Source: Periplaneta americana
Taxonomy: Eukaryota > Arthropoda > Insecta > Blattodea > Blattidae
Assembly (NCBI RefSeq): GCF_040183065.1
Contig: NC_091132.1
Location: 164,886,102 to 164,950,101, forward strand
Direction: 5' to 3'
DNA: 64,000 nt
Positions 45,391-57,430 of the stretch are shown here, piece by piece. A model generated the notes under the pieces. It did not search any database and was not told where the DNA came from. It saw only the letters and a list, made by a program, of their open reading frames with translations. Within the stretch, counting starts at the first letter, position 1. Each line of letters opens with the position of its first letter. The translations under genes were made by a program, and so were the position numbers.

Positions 45391-46061
45391 CTTTGGTTTG
45401 AAGGGTATGTTTCGCAAGTGTTCTTGTAGCCTAATGGTTAAGGGTATGGCCACACGAGCTACATTTGTCGCAAGTTTTCTGCTACAAATGAAGCTGCTGT
45501 AATTGTCGCAAAATGGGTGGCCACACGGGCGCTACAATTACTGCCAGTTTCTGCGATAAATGTCGCTACGTGTGGCCACATGTAATGCCACACAGAGCGA
45601 CATTTGTAGCTAGTTCTTTTGCGTTTTGCAGCATTCAGCAGTAGCGTAGTGGAAGGTTTCTTCCGAGATGGATTATGAAGCCAAAGTCGCTTTTCTGTGT
45701 GTTGTTAGTGTACGTTATTACGGTCACACACAACTGAAATGCGCATGAGAAGAAAATTTATAGCAGTGCCATAAAGTTAACTTTTATTCCTGCGTCGATT
45801 TTACAACAGGCAATATTGTTCGTCAGTAACAATCGGAAGTACGGTGTGGGCGAAGGGTTTGCTGAAAGGCTGTATGAAGATCTAATTTCTCGTGGTTCTG
45901 TAGAAGGGTCATTGGGATTGTACGACAGATTAGACATGCTCTTCCCTTGTCAATACACGAATTTCTGAAGCATCTCCAAGTAAAAAGGAGTTTTAAACAT
46001 GACCCAAAACACAACTCAAAGAGGCAATCTGTTTGTAACATATTTGAGATATCTGTCTTGT

Positions 46062-46095
<34 letters not shown>
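46062..46095. repeat. Poly(T) run
   Basis: About 34 T in a row. It may be the tail of a minus-strand retroposed piece, but no adjacent family was identified. Confidence 0.8.
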
Positions 46096-46099
<4 letters not shown>

Positions 46100-46639
46100 C
46101 AAATGAAGTCGCTGTGAAGGGTTTACTGGAACGCTATTGTATAGACTTTATTATTGAAGGAAACCTTTGGTCGAAAATGAAAGAAAAAAAATGTGTACTC
46201 TCAAAGAACGGTATTTTGAAAAGAATTGCGGCAATTTAAACTTGACCCTTATATCCCAAAATACTACTCAAAGTGGAAATGTCTTTATAAACAATACTGA
46301 CTTGTGAGGTGTGTCCTGCAAAAGAATTGTACTTTTTTTTACCAAACAAAATTGCTGTGAAGGGTTTGCTAGAACAATTTTGTATATAGTAGGATCGCTC
46401 TTTGGATCCCCAGTTAATGACAGAGGCTACCGCACGCTGAGCGGTTGTCTTTTGAAGTAAGACGGTCCCCCCAACCTTTTCTGTCCACTCGGGGGATGGG
46501 GTAGTCTCTGTTTCCGCTTTCTGAGGCAAACATAAATGTTGCCAATTCTCCCCTGAATGCTAAAACTAACTGCAGTCTTTCTTAATATGTTCAGACAATT
46601 CACAAGTGCTTTTGTTCGCTGTTTGAAAGTCTTCTGCAA

Positions 46640-46694
<55 letters not shown>
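46640..46694. repeat. (ATT)n microsatellite
   Basis: ATT array inside the Harbinger-type element. Confidence 0.9.
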
Positions 46695-46964
46695 TCGTGG
46701 AGTATATTGTAAATTACTTAGTTTTTTACAACCCCAAGATAGCAATGATAGATAAACAGCAATTTTAAAGACATAATTAACTTTATTAGGACAATAATAT
46801 AACCCTGCCCAACCCCATACCCATCAAGGGAGTTATGTTGCAGGATATCAAATCAGCCATGCAGTAAGAAACATGCAGTGGAGGAGCTCGCAGGCTCATA
46901 TGGACACGTTGTGTTACGATTTCCTCCGTATCACTGTGTTCTAAATCCTTTGGGAATGTTAATG

Positions 46965-47166
46965 CTCGCAACTGCGAGGTTATATCAGCGTCACCGGTGT
47001 GCCGGAATTTTATCCCGCGGGAGTTCTTTTACATGTCAGTAAATATACTAACATGAGCCTGTCGCATTTAAGCATACAAACGCCATCGACCTAGCCCGGG
47101 ATCGAACCCGCAATCTCGGGCATAGAAGGTCATCGCTATACCAACTGCGCCAACCAGGTCTACCTT
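46965..47166 (-). mobile_element. tRNA-derived SINE, family D
   Basis: On the minus strand: GACCTGGTTGGCGCAGTTGG (A-box), GCGGGTTCGATCCCGGGC (B-box), then ATGCTTAAATGCGACAGGCT, AAAAGAACTCCCGCGGGA and CGCTGATATAACCTCGCAG. I recognise this SINE body from several insects. The tail end is approximate. Confidence 0.8.
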
Positions 47167-47490
47167 CGGAAATGATCTGGCATCAACTGAAGTCTTATGT
47201 TAGGAAAAACAATATTATCCCGACTTGAGTTTAGTGTGTTAACTTCTGCGTGATGGAGCTCCAACAATCGGTCCTCATAATTGGTCCTCCTGTATTCAAC
47301 ATGCAATTAAAACGGAAGGGAATTATATGAAGCACGACAGGGACAGTAACCAAGAGAGATTTGTGATTCCTTTAGGAGAGAGTGACGACGAATAGAGGTA
47401 AGAGAAGAAAAATGCCATGTTTTATTACATAACATTTCAGATTTCGCTGCGAATTTAGACACGAAACACAAATTGACGATATTCTTTCTG

Positions 47491-47491
<1 letters not shown>

Positions 47492-47523
<32 letters not shown>

Positions 47524-47550
47524 CATTATTATTATTATTATTATTATTAT
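47492..47550. repeat. (ATT)n microsatellite
   Basis: ATT array with one ATC interruption. The Asn-rich minus-strand ORF over it is an artefact. Confidence 0.9.
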
Positions 47551-48532
47551 TGATATAGTCTAAGTATGGAAATATATTAGTTTGAAGAAGTTGACCGTAC
47601 AATTATTCTACAAGGATCTTTATACACACAGTAACTCAAAATTAACCATTCATTAATTCGTGATTGATTGCATGAAAGTACAATTTGTTGTATAGAAATA
47701 AATATACCGTACGATTGTTTCATACCCAAGTGGCGAAGTCAATGTAAAACGTGACAACTGCGCGCCTAGAAATTTCCGCACGCGTCCCTTAATGACCGGG
47801 GTGAACCGTGCGGCTAAGTTCTTCTAGCAGCAAAAGAGACCGACTGGGGATCCTTTGAAAAATCCTACTATACATTTTATTATTGAAGAATTCTTTAGAT
47901 CGAAATTTAAAGAAGAAAAATGTATGTACTTTTTAAAGAAAGATATTTTGAAGAGAGTTAAAAAAATAGGGCAACACAGCTGGACTATACATAAGCAAAG
48001 CAATATTTATTGGCACCGTATTGTTAGTAACAAAATATGTTATATATATTGGCATCGTATTGTTATAAATCTGTCATGATAATAATTTCTCGTCTAAATG
48101 TCAATCTCCCTCTCTACTTCACTCCCTCATAAACACAAGTTAATTCTGTTGTTATGATTACATATACATACTGAGAATTTCAACCATTAGAAAAACGGGT
48201 TTTCCTTCAAATTTGAGAATGCCTTTCTCCCATTGTAGGCCTACATCTTATCCAATAGAAAACAGAGTTTACGATCTCTTAAACATGATAGATCACGTTT
48301 CTCAGATTATTAAATTTCGGGGGAGGGGGAAACTGAAAGGTGAATCTTAGGGTATGTTACAGTTTCATGTCTCATAAAGTTTTTTTTTACCAACAAAAGA
48401 AAATTTTAACGCTAAAAGATAAGCGGGGTGGTACAAATTTCGATATCTTATAGCTAATTCGAGAGACAAATTTCACTGCACTCATCAATGTCACTTGTTT
48501 TATTTTTTAAATACATTAGGCCTGAATAAAAT

Positions 48533-48660
48533 GCCAAGGTGTTGTATGGCTGGCTGCAAATTCAATTACCAGAAAGGAACTTAGTGGCGATATTTAGTTT
48601 TCCTTGTGGTGAAATAACAAAAAACAGGAGTAAGATTAAGAAAATAGTATTTAAAATTAA
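48533..48660 (+). pseudogene. THAP-domain N-terminal fragment
   Basis: MPRCCMAGCKFNYQKGT, a stop, then VFPCGEITKNRSKIKKIV. M-P-x-C-C-x-x-G-C-x-x-N and a following F-P are the start of the C2CH THAP zinc domain. The stop after 17 residues, and no continuation with the HF and AVPTLF blocks, show it is dead. Possibly the first exon of a P-type or THAP host-derived gene carried in the element. Confidence 0.6.
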
Positions 48661-49469
48661 CTTACGCGTATATCCATACGCATTTGTTAATTTACATTGC
48701 GCTAAATTATTGTAATACTCTACTGTAAAATGAATAACTTTGATTTGTTATTTCACTCTTTTTAAAGTCTTAATCTGTGTGTCCTTTACATGACATTTGA
48801 TTTTCGCTTTCTATCCCATTCATAAAAAATTAAAGTATAACCATTAATTTTACACGGTTGTTTGTACTTTTATTACATTTTTTTTTGTTTTCTTTTGCAT
48901 GATATTTATTCTTTATTTATTGTCAGTTAGTAGATAAAAGTCTTTTGACATGTATATTCTTTGACTCGCTGAGTCTCCTCTGGGAATTAGTAAAGCGGAA
49001 ATAAATATTAATATAAATTTAAAGTTTAAAAATATGGATTTCATAATAAGAAATTCCCAGTAACTAACAACAATGTTAATTCGTTTAAGGTGGAAAATTA
49101 TTGGTCACGAATAGACCTAACATGTCAGACGGCGCCAAACTTGCTACACTTACTGCTCCATGTGGCCACTTCCATTTAACTCAATGCTGTCTATAATTCC
49201 AGCTACATTTGTCGCAGAAAGTTGCTACAAATGTAGCTGCACGTGTAGCCACCCATGTCGGTAGGTGTGGCCACCCAACAGCAGTCAATGTCGCAGAAAA
49301 AATGGACCCGGACCCATTCGAGTTGCGACACGACCTTGGGATGCGCCAAACTTGCTACATTTACTGCTCCGTGTGGCCGCTTCCATTTAACTCAATGCTG
49401 CCTATAATTCCAGCTACATTTGTCGCAGAAAACTTGCTACAAATGTAGCTCGTGTGGCCGTACCCTAAG

Positions 49470-50690
49470 GCTATGGAGGACAGAAATGAACGTCGGTGGT
49501 TCGAGTCTCGTCACTGGCAAGGTAAGTAAAAATGTGTGTTAATGATAAGGTATGTAATGTAGATATAAAATTAGGTAGTAGAAATAAAGTAGTTGTGTGC
49601 GGTGAGAGGGGGAAAAGGATGGAGGAATGAGAGTGTAGAAGAGTCTGCGAGGGAGGTAGAGGGAGTGGAAAGAGAGGATACGAGATAAATGATAATTTTT
49701 CTTTTTTGTTTCTCCTTATAGCGTTTTATAAAGTGTTGTGATTTTAGATTTTTTTTCTCGCAAATGGTGCGTTTGTCTTCAGTATGGTTCAGGATATTTT
49801 ATTGCTTTGTTTGTAGTTTTTTTCTCTTTTTTTTTGGCGCTGCTCCTGTACGGAAGCGCGCTCGAGTTAAAAATGACAGCAGCTTAAACACGTCAAAATA
49901 CGATGTAACTCGTAATTTCCGCCAGAAAATTCGTCACCCGTCCAAGACTTTACCCTTTCGCTACATTGAAATTCCATCAATTTTGACGGAATTTCCGTCC
50001 AGTTGGCAACCCTGGTGTCTAGTTGCTACATTCACGGCAGCTTTGATTTCTTTCGATGACTAGATGTCCAAGCAAACGACGTTCTCTCGTGAATGTCGTG
50101 GTTATATACTTATGCAATTCCGCACGTATTTGTTTCGTAGGATTACAATTGCTTAAGAGGTAAGCTGCAAAATTTCATCTCCCATGTATATAACACAACA
50201 TAAACTTCAGACTACAATATAACCGTCATTTTGTTTTCAATATATCTGTGTTACTATTACCACTGTATCGTGGCACGTTCTTGTTTGACAAATTATAATA
50301 TTAAATAAGGGGGAAAAGAACTCGCCACTTTACCCCATTATCTCCTTCCTTACTTACCTCATGACTGATGGCTTATATATGTTATTTATGATATTCCAAC
50401 CTGACTAAGGACAGTTGGTTAAACAACAATCATACGATGTTTAAACTGATATTTACACTGATTTTTGGTGAATATTACTTATGTCCCAGACACTATAGGA
50501 ACTTCATAGAATACCTTGAAAATGCCTTGGATTTATAGTACTGATCAATAGAAATTAATGTGATCACTGGGATAGCTGTACGCCCACCCAAAGCGCCCTA
50601 AATGCATACCTTATAAACGATAATAGTCGCGAGTGAATGAAGAATACGGCCATATTCCTTTAATGTAACAGTCGCTTCCAGTGTCGCCAA
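49470..50690. other. No gene recognised (49470-50690)
   Basis: A 99-codon ORF at 49764-50063 begins with hydrophobic residues, but its frame, codon content and context give no support. The rest is AT-rich. Confidence 0.4.
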
Positions 50691-50692
50691 CA

Positions 50693-50830
50693 TAGTAATA
50701 ATACTACACACCTAATCAAACCTGACCTAAGCTCTCTCGTAATACTACACATTTGATCTAACCTAACCTGTCACACAATACACACCTAATCTAACATACT
50801 CTATCCTGTCACATAATACTATGCACCTGT
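50693..50830. repeat. Degenerate tandem repeat with CTAACCTAACCTG
   Basis: TAATACTACACACCTAATC and TCTAACCTxACCTGTCAC-like units repeat about three times with period near 50-60 bp. The CTAACC pieces are too few to be telomeric. Confidence 0.5.
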
Positions 50831-51024
50831 AGTAACATTGCTCACATTTAATATAATTTCGTTTGTTTGTATTGCTGGCTCTGCTTCTCGTGTCAGCACC
50901 ATCTAGTGTAAGTGGATCACAATTCGAGAAAGGAAATATTCTGACGACTTTCATAATAATTACATTTATTTCGTCCAGTATACATTTTGTGATAAATGTG
51001 TTGATGTAATAATAAATTATATAT

Positions 51025-51026
<2 letters not shown>

Positions 51027-51067
<41 letters not shown>
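51027..51067. repeat. (CA)n microsatellite at the edge of duplication copy 2
   Basis: About 20 CA units. Homology with copy 1 starts some 10 bases to the right, just as copy 1 starts after a (TA)n array. Confidence 0.9.
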
Positions 51068-51073
<6 letters not shown>

Positions 51074-51268
51074 AAGATTTAAAATGTGCTGTGGATGTGA
51101 TAAAAGTATTGTAAATTGGTTTATAGCGGCACATTGACAGTGATAATAGTGTGAATTATTCGTTCATTGGTTGGTGGATACTCTGTATTGACCGATATTT
51201 TTTTAAACACTTTACTAGCGCACGGACTATTTCGCATCTTCGAAGTTGCTATAATATGTATGAGTTTT

Positions 51269-51527
51269 GTCCACACCTGTGTAGTAATGGTCAGCGCGTC
51301 TGGCTGCGAAACCAGGTGGCCCGGGTTCGAATCCCGGTCGGGGCAAGTTATCTGGTTGAGGTTTTTTCCGGGGTTTTCCCTCAACCCAATACGAGCAAAT
51401 GCTGGGTAACTTTCGGTGCTGGACCCCGGACTCATTTCACCGGCATTATCACCTTCATATCATTCAGACGCTAAATAACCTAGATGTTGATACAGCGTCG
51501 TAAAATAACCCAATAAAATAAAAAAAA
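51269..51527 (+). mobile_element. SINE, family A, full length
   Basis: The clearest copy: head CCACACCTGTGTAGTAATGG, B-box GGGTTCGAATCCCGG, body GTTTTTTCCGGGGTTTTCCC and GCAAATGCTGGGTAACTTTC, A-rich end. Flanking 13-mers ATGTATGAGTTTT and ATGTACGTGTTTT match at 11 positions. Copy 1 has no SINE here. Confidence 0.93.
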
Positions 51528-52148
51528 ATGTACGTGTTTTACTTACGAAGTTCCACATTTTCCCTTTGCAAGAAGGAGCGTGATACCAGAATTAAACAGT
51601 AATAGAATTAGATTGGCGAGAATAAAAAAAAAATTAAAAAAAAAAACGAAAGGGAATTATACTGTAATCCATGAACGAAAAATCCATCCAATACAAACAG
51701 CGCAAATTTTAGCATCCCTGATAAGTGAGAAATTACAGTCCTCTTCTCATAGTTGTTTCCTGTTGGCAAGCCCGATTCTGATATTGACATAATTAGTAAT
51801 GCAGAAGTCTTTGTGATTATTTTGGAAATGAAAATCGTTGTATTTGCAAGTAAATTGTGGTACTAGTGCAGTCTGAAGGATTGTGTATATTCTCTACATT
51901 GGTATTTATTTGTTATGGAACATACCATTATTGATGCCCGCTATTCAGTGCTGTGACATGGTGCAAATAAGTGTAATACAATTTTTGTCATTCTTGCTTC
52001 CTTTTCGAGAAAGAAAATTGTTTTACATGAAACACTTCATAGCGTATTTTGAGAAAGCTATTGAATTAATTCCCAACGTGCGCAGTCAGTTTAAGAGACC
52101 AACGTATTGTGATAATTATTGGTTGAAAGTATTTTACTTTTGTCCTTA

Positions 52149-52412
52149 GAGCAGCTGGCTACGGACTGGAAGGTCCGGGGTTCGATCCCAGGTGGTGACA
52201 GGATTTTTTCTCGTTGCCAAACTTTCAGAACGGCCTCGAGGTTCACTAAGCCTCCTACAAAACTGAGTACCGGGTCTTTCCCGGGGGTAAAAGGCGGCCA
52301 GAGCGTGGTGCCGACCACACCACCTCATTCTAGTGCCGAGGTCATGGAAAGCATGGGGCTCTACCTCCATGCCCCCCAAATGTCTTCATGGCATGTTACG
52401 GGGATACCTTTA
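52149..52412 (+). mobile_element. tRNA-like SINE, family C
   Basis: B-box GGGGTTCGATCCCAGG, then TACCGGGTCTTTCCCGGGGG and GGAAAGCATGGGGCTCTACC. Copy 1 reads TTTGTCCTTAAAATGTGC without interruption, and the insertion is bracketed by CCTTA. This defines its ends by presence/absence. Confidence 0.88.
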
Positions 52413-54107
52413 CCTTAAAATGTGCACAAATTTGATCCGACAAATTTAAATTTCGTTTTGCAAACGAATTTTAAAACGTAATGCAATGTGACAAGTTTAT
52501 AAAGGTTATTGCATGAAGAGAGACAAATATAGGGGTCTTAAGCCCAGGTACCCTGGATAGTTGACATGTTCGAAACGACGGATGAGAAAACGAGAAATGT
52601 AAGCGTAACCCACATCATTGATTTTAAAGTCGTCTCGGGAAATTTGATTTCTTGTGTGTAGGTTTACTGGTTACCACTTTAAAAATGAAAGTGGGAGCGA
52701 ACTATTCCTAATTTCCTGAAGAAAATGCTTCCAGTAGGACAAACGGAGTTTTTTTTATTTCTAATAAGTTGATTTGTATATCGTAAAATAAGCTTTTCTT
52801 AATTCCTGTGTTCACCGAATATTTAATTAAAATTAAATCAGAAGAGTTTAAAATTATTATTTTTAACTTCGTTTTACCTAAAATAGCATAGCGGAGTTTT
52901 AAATGTTTTAAATATTTTTAACGTGAAATAATCATTATTATTTTCGTTCTCCAGAATATTCAGATGAAATGAGAGAGTAGCAATATTTCTTAATCTCTTA
53001 ATTTCATTTTGAAATAAGCGTATCTTATTGTCTGTATTCTCTGAACATTTAATTAAAATTAAGTTGTATTTTAATTTCACAAGATTGTGTTAGCGTGATA
53101 TTAGCTGTGTTCATTCTCTGTTCTTTGAGTTTAAACTCAAACAATTAAACGGTAGCTCATATGTATTTCTTCTTACGTGAATAGAAACTATATACATACA
53201 ATGACTTTCTACAACCCTACTCAGAACTAGCCATGTGAAGGGGCTGTTGAGGAGCACACAATCTGATGTGCACTCACTACGGGTTACATTATCTGACAAT
53301 GTTTTATGATTCGAATTTTTTATACACTGTAATCGGTAATCTCATCAGACTCATTCCAATGTAATAAGTTGAAATGTTTCGGAAAAATGAATGGCTTTCA
53401 TTGTTATTTAATTTTACACATAATTTGGACGAAGTTACTTGCCATCAGTGCTGTTATGGAGGCCATACGGGACCATACATCGTATGAGAACCTACAATTT
53501 TTTTAATTGTATGGGAAAAAGAAAATTTTGTCTGTACAGAGCGATCTGACATATGGGTGGCTAAGTTTAGTGTGCGGACATCTGTACAAATCTTAGATCT
53601 TCTCTTGTTGTTCTAATGTATTTTGTTTGATGTTCATAAACAAAAATTGACCACCTCTGCAGCACTGGAATCCAGAATTATATAAAATAATGGTTGAAAA
53701 ACAAGAAGTGCTGCAAATATACCTATACTCCAAATTCATCGAGACAAATGTGCATCTATGCTTGTGTTATATGGTGTATTCTTTAAAGCAAGCTTGTTAT
53801 ACAATTAAAATGTAAAGCAAAACAATTTCTTGACTTGTTTGATATAAAAAAGCATTAAATGTCAGTCGGAGAGATAGAGAGAAGAGAGTAAAATATATTT
53901 CAAGGTAGAAAACAAAGGGGTGGGGTGTATGGCCAAGAGAAAAATTACCACGAGAGCACTGGTTGCCATGATACACTACCACTATCTCAGTACTACAGCT
54001 GAACTGATATTATGACTAGTAACTATAAGTGGTAGTGAGGAGCTGCTATAATATATGAAAGAACTATATGATATGTAAGCAGTTGTATCCCAACTTGTTC
54101 TGTTAAC

Positions 54108-54190
54108 TCAGTGGTTATGGTCATGGAAGGATAAGAAGAACTTCACATTCGTAGGGGTTCGAATACTGGCCAGATCAAAAATAACTGTAA
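54108..54190 (+). repeat. tRNA-like SINE head, copy 2
   Basis: Counterpart of 16050-16140, with TTAACTCAGTGGTTATGG and GGGGTTCGAATACTGG retained. Confidence 0.5.
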
Positions 54191-54284
54191 ATTGTAAAAT
54201 AGAATAAGTTAGAACAAGGAGAAGAAGGTAACTTAGATAGTAATAGGACGTATTATGTTATATCATATTACGTAAATATGCTTG

Positions 54285-54370
54285 ACATGTTTGCAATCGT
54301 CGTGTTCGATCAGTAATGCAAAATTAATCAAATCATTATCACCATGCACCATGCTTAGTAATGCAACTAT
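54285..54370. repeat. Fragment of the repeat at 38948-39050
   Basis: Matches 38948-39050 in the same orientation and is not present at the equivalent place in copy 1. Confidence 0.6.
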
Positions 54371-54376
54371 TCATAT

Positions 54377-54628
54377 CCACAGCTCTGGAGTAACGGTCAC
54401 CGCGTCTGGCCGCGAAACCAGGTGGCCCGGGTTCGAATCCCTGTCGGGGCAAGTTACCTGGTTGAGGTTTTTCTGGGGTTTTCCCTCAACCCAATACGAG
54501 CAAATGCTAGGTAACTTTCGGTGCTGGACCCGGACTCATTTCACCGGCATTATCACCTTCATTTCATTCAGGCGCTGAATAACCTAGATGTTGATACAGC
54601 GTCGTAAAATAACCCAATGAAAAAAAGA
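54377..54628 (+). mobile_element. SINE, family A
   Basis: Head with GGAGTAACGGTCACCGCGTC, B-box GGGTTCGAATCC, full body and GTCGTAAAATAACCC tail. No clear target duplication, perhaps because flanking repeats were rearranged. Confidence 0.9.
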
Positions 54629-54639
54629 TAAAGACTAGT

Positions 54640-55018
54640 CAGTATTTTGTAGAAGTTAAAAACAGAGCAGGAAGTAGTTGCTGAATTAGACATTAAGCCT
54701 AGAATAATTATGTAGAGATGAAATTACTGTAGATTGAATTATTTTATGCTACAGTAAGATTTATTTATTTAATTCACTCAACAATGTAATTACAGAGTAG
54801 AGAAAGGTGAAAATAACAGTAGTAATACATATAATAATGGTAATTTAAACTTAAACTGTTACAATCCGATACTACTCAACAATAGATATCAAGCAAATAT
54901 TACATGTAAATCTCGGTAAACAAAAACAAAAGTATTTACAGTATAAAGAAAACTTAGATTATATTAAAGTAATAGAGCAAGTGATGAACTGCAAATAACT
55001 AGTCACAGATTAATAACA
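54640..55018. other. Copy 2 spacer, no gene recognised
   Basis: 54625-54775 matches 18722-18870. The remainder to 55005 has no counterpart in copy 1 and shows no coding or repeat motif. Confidence 0.4.
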
Positions 55019-55025
55019 ATAATAC

Positions 55026-56184
55026 CACAGTCTACTATATACAGTCGCGAAGCTCAATATATAGTAAAAATGCAAACATGGGTAGTTGCCCACCACTAGG
55101 ATCGCTAGTATCGCCTCATCATCATCATCACAGATCTCTCCTAGCAGATTGCAAAATATGTTACAGTTTCGTTGTGTTCTTTTGGAAAAGTTAACACCTT
55201 CCTTCCATTATTGAAATATATAATGGATAAAGTTCATTTATTATTTAATGAAGTATATTAAATTCCACCATAAACTCGAAAATACCTGCAAGAAATAAGT
55301 TAATATTATTTTTGTTTGTGCAAAACGAACTGAAATTTGCTATAATCGCTTCACTCATTCAAGATTATAGCGATAATGAACTATGTAACCAATAAATATT
55401 AATTTGCATTTCCCTTTACAACAATAATATAATAACAATAATAATGGAAATATGAATTAATGGGAGTAACTTGCGTGTACCGGTACTTGTAGTGTAGGCT
55501 TACGTAGTTAGCATAGTGGGATGAGGTTACGCAATAATAATCACACCAGAATTGGAAATAAAACGTATCAATAAATTTTATTGTAACAAACTTACTTTTT
55601 CTACGTCTCTAGTAAAGTAACAAATAAAAATAACAACAAAATTAACAGCTATAATTAAAAATATATCCTTTGAAAAAAGTAGGCCTAAGTTGTCTGAAAA
55701 TGTACAATTATTCAAGGAATCAGCTGATACAGACGTAGAATTAGTGCAAAGCTTGTGTTTCTCAGCAGGTAATAACAGAACAGGTTTATTTGAAACATCA
55801 AATAAAGTTAGAACTGCATTCCAGATTAATTTATTTTTGTTTTCATTCATAAATTTCGTGTTTTCGAAATGAAGAGAGCAAAACTTTATATTTTTATAAA
55901 GATATGCTTCATTCTTTGTCATTAAATCTTCCCTCCTGCTGTTTATTAACCACTTTTTGCATCTACAAGTAAAATAAGAAATAGATGTTAGGATTTTTCT
56001 TCACGAGCATCAATGCGAAATGCACAACGACCTAGCACTCGATGGAAATACGACTCAGTCAACTCTAAATCCAAAGTCGACCATGGACAGTCTATTGTTT
56101 CTAGTTGCTAACCGCTTGGTGCGCTTTATCTGGAGATTTGCAAAAAATCACCTGAAGCTTCGCGACTGTATGTAGTAGACTGTG
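55026..56184 (-). mobile_element. P-type (THAP) non-autonomous element, 1159 bp
   Basis: Inverted ends CACAGTCTACTATATACAGT (left) and CACAGTCTACTACATACAGT (right, other strand), about 30 bp with GCGAAGCT following. Flanked by the exact 7-bp duplication ATAATAC (55019-55025, 56185-56191). The empty site is in copy 1 near 20337-20347. It contains a THAP-domain exon, which points to the P superfamily. Confidence 0.82.
55578..55960 (-). pseudogene. THAP-domain exon of the P-type element
   Basis: After an acceptor-like TTTTACTTGTAG, the frame reads KKWLINSRREDL, then NIKFCSLHFENTKFMN and LIWNAVLTLFD. The pattern CS-HFE----F-N and the AVPTLF-type ending (here AVLTLF) is the second half of a C2CH THAP zinc domain. 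The frame runs on for about 60 more residues with a hydrophobic end. No transposase catalytic domain follows. The N-terminal Cys pair should be in an upstream exon, not found. Confidence 0.75.
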
Positions 56185-56589
56185 ATAATACAATAACTGA
56201 TGAGGGACTAGACCTACTTTAAGTCAACAATGTTAACAGAATTAGGAGTGAGGTAGTAATGATAATAAAATTGATATGAAATAATTTAAGAAAGAAGACC
56301 AAAAATACAATATTCAAACCAGTTAAGACCTATTTATTAGCAAAATACTTATGGAGTGTTTTGAAAGCTACCGGTATTTATTTCTCTCAAGAGTGTGGCT
56401 CTATCCTGAAAAATATCGATATTGCTCAGTTTATTATAGAAGGAACAGATTCTAAGAAGTGGAGAGTGCTTGTAACAACATGTCCTAGCATAGTTTATAT
56501 TAAATGTTTTACTTGTCCTACAGTTCTCTCTGGGTACATGTATTGCTATCCTAGACGTAGATGACTATTTACAGAACTTGTTAATAAAT

Positions 56590-57115
56590 TATGAAAACAT
56601 TTTATATCAATATTATTCCTTCTGTGTTGCAAACTTTCAAAATTAAAGAGAGACAAAAGAGATGAGTACGAAATACTACTTTCATTATTCCAGGAGGGAT
56701 AGTAACCAAATGATTTAAGGAACAAAAATCTAATGAATCTTTTTTCAACACTTTCAATTTTGTTATATTTAATTTGATAGGGGTTCCGTACAGTACTACA
56801 ATATTCAAGTTTTGATCTAACTAATGAAAAAATATATAATTTTTAAACTATTTCGAGATGAGAATTTTGTGGTATGTCTATAGATAAATCCTAGAAGTTT
56901 AAGAGACTGAGACACAAGTTCAAATATATGGCTGGAAAAATCCATATTATAAGTGAATCGTATGCCTAAATCTTTTACCATGTCAGTGGTTTCCAGTAAC
57001 TCTCCACCCATTGAGTATCTGTAAGTAAAATAAGTTTTTTTTCCTAGCATATATCACATAATGACATTTATTTAAGTTAAACCACAGTTTATTCTTCAGT
57101 GACCACTTTTATAAC
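56590..57115 (-). mobile_element. LINE fragment in copy 2
   Basis: 56817-57050 reads YSMGGELLETTDMVKDLGIR, then FSSHIFELVSQSLKLLGFIY and SSRNSLKIIYF, the RT thumb region of a non-LTR element. 56602-56808 holds the following, frameshifted part. Copy 1 counterpart: 20700-21235. Confidence 0.82.
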
Positions 57116-57430
57116 TCGTGTAAATCTCTCTGAAGCAAGTGACAGTCATTAGGTGTCATAGATAATTGTTTACGAGAAGGCGTGTCTAAACTAGTCTTAG
57201 TTACTGGGCAAGTGTCTAGTAAGTTAGTGTGCGATGCGCATTTAAGATTATTTTCACAGTCCCTGATACTATCACGTAGCGAATTGAGGGATCTTTGCAG
57301 GGAATTGTGAAAGAAGATTGAGTACGAGGTAATGAATGTGATGTGAATTACTTCCTAGCATCTTGTTATAACTTTTTCTCAACAGCACAGTTTCTGTAAT
57401 CACTGACAGTTACATAACCTTTTATTTCAG

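Larger units (their letters stand above)
45442..49465. mobile_element. PIF/Harbinger-type element (4024 bp)
   Basis: Inverted termini of about 54 bp start GGGTATGGCCACACGAGCTA (left) and GGGTACGGCCACACGAGCTA (right, other strand). They are flanked by the 3-bp duplication TAA (45439-45441 and 49466-49468), as expected of PIF/Harbinger (TWA targets). The right end is internally duplicated: 49135-49245 recurs at about 49343-49452. No intact transposase is present. The interior holds a SINE, microsatellites and a THAP fragment. Confidence 0.75.

Noticed and set aside
49764-50063. 99-codon ORF with a hydrophobic start that could be a signal peptide
   Set aside because: No homology recognised, no splice or promoter context, and the hydrophobic part comes from a T-rich run.
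50693-50780. CTAACCTAACC as insect telomeric repeat
   Set aside because: Only two or three partial units within a longer degenerate repeat; not a telomeric array.
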